A stretch of 64,000 bases of DNA from Nymphaea colorata (taxonomy: Eukaryota > Streptophyta > Magnoliopsida > Nymphaeales > Nymphaeaceae): NCBI RefSeq assembly GCF_008831285.2, contig NC_045138.2, forward strand, positions 7,655,205 through 7,719,204, in the 5' to 3' direction. The notes under the pieces are model-generated. The model was given only the letters and a program-made list of their open reading frames with translations. It made no database searches and had not been told where the DNA came from. Below, piece after piece: positions 63,601 to 64,000 of the stretch (its first letter is position 1; each line of letters starts with the position of its first letter). The translations under genes and the position numbers were made by a program.

Positions 63601-64000
63601 TTCTTACATTTCACTCTGTTGCTTAGTTTCTTGAACAGAGCTGCTATTCCGTTGAATCCAAATTGCTCCTTTCCATCCAAAAGGAACAACTGGACCGTAT
63701 GCTCTGTTGAACAAGTGGAAGAAGTGAAGGGTGTGTTGCGCCTCTTTCCTATATGGGCCTCGTGCTTAATGTATGCAGTTTTCTTTTCTCAGTCCTCAAC
63801 TTTCTTCACAAAACAAGGTTGTACCATGGACAGAAAAATCAGTTCAAGTTTGCTAGTCCCACCAGCATCTCTGCAATGCTTCATTGGAATTTCTGTGGTT
63901 CTTTTCATCCCAATCTATGACCAAGTCCTTGTTCCGATTGCTAGGAGTTTCACTGGGGTTCCTTCTGGCATTACACTGCTGCAAAGGATAGGAACTGGTA
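60468..64000 (+). CDS. NPF (NRT1/PTR family) proton-coupled transporter, 5' part
   Basis: Four exons read so far: 60468-60606, 60903-61120, 62194-62705 and 63627 to the window edge, giving about 414 residues of an expected ~580-600. The start is [11 protein letters not shown]; residues 38-47 are [10 protein letters not shown](G). Exon 2 opens with [11 protein letters not shown], containing the ExxER proton-coupling motif (E49, E52, R53), then [38 protein letters not shown]. Exon 3 holds the family signature [19 protein letters not shown] and [10 protein letters not shown]. Exon 4 has [20 protein letters not shown]. Known of the family: 12-helix plasma-membrane or tonoplast carriers of nitrate, peptides, hormones or glucosinolates. 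Substrate cannot be read from sequence; the sequence looks NPF5-like to me. The exon 2 acceptor (GTGAAG|GTGTTG) is weak in pyrimidines but is the only one that keeps frame. Confidence 0.9.
60635..60663. repeat. (GA)n microsatellite in NPF intron 1
   Basis: GA run about 29 bp long, starting some 30 bp after the exon 1 donor. Confidence 0.9.
61132..61156. repeat. (CT)n microsatellite in NPF intron 2
   Basis: CT run directly after the exon 2 donor, followed by a C-rich tract. Confidence 0.9.

Noticed and set aside
1-64000. CRISPR arrays, bacterial operons, ribosome-binding sites
   Set aside because: Not applicable: gene structure is plant nuclear. The dense palindromes at 45.46-45.65 kb are not spacer-separated repeats.

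Overview
The window is nuclear DNA from a flowering plant. Evidence: intron-split genes with plant-type GT..AG junctions, plant-specific families (an RMR-type PA/TM/RING-H2 protein, a neprosin-domain protein, an NPF/PTR transporter), and abundant plant mobile DNA (Copia, DUF4283-type LINE, CACTA, hAT and small inverted-repeat elements) in an AT-rich background with many CT/GA and TA microsatellites. I cannot name the species.

Layout. 1-33 kb is almost entirely accessory DNA: a ~610-bp tandem duplication rich in GAGCTCGA (0.5-1.75 kb), a decayed Copia gag remnant (3.6-4.15 kb, minus), a non-autonomous CACTA element (5.1-7.4 kb), a decayed Copia retrotransposon (13.1-16.4 kb), a decayed LINE (18.1-24.4 kb) carrying a nested 226-bp MITE, several short hAT-type elements with recognisable 8-bp target duplications, SINE-like repeats, and a 37-nt 5' fragment of U2 snRNA flanked by an 18-bp duplication. 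The only non-transposon candidate gene there is an unrecognised 143-aa secreted-type ORF (11.7-12.2 kb, minus).

33-64 kb is gene territory. Four genes can be assembled exon by exon with consistent phases: an RMR-type vacuolar sorting receptor/RING-H2 protein (+, four coding exons, 458 aa, 33.998-39.911 kb); a small mitochondrial inner-membrane protein resembling cytochrome c oxidase subunit 7c (-, two exons, 98 aa, 42.326-51.742 kb, one 9.1-kb intron); a neprosin-domain protein (-, seven exons, 395 aa, 54.078-58.049 kb); and the first four exons of an NPF (NRT1/PTR) transporter (+, from 60.468 kb, running off the right edge).

The most striking item is a structurally complete 3,482-bp hAT transposon (45.453-48.934 kb) inside the 9.1-kb intron of the mitochondrial gene. 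It has a perfect 8-bp target duplication, 10-bp terminal inverted repeats, palindromic subterminal repeats, and an apparently intact three-exon transposase (774 aa) with a BED finger, both catalytic Asp, the catalytic Glu and a hAT dimerisation region. A 1,043-bp non-autonomous element with its own perfect 8-bp duplication sits in the same intron. Second is the neprosin-like protein, where both positions expected to hold catalytic glutamates appear to be Ala and Gln.

The four host genes are not an operon or pathway: they are independent housekeeping or membrane-traffic genes. All exon structures are manual inferences from reading frame and splice signals; no database search was possible.
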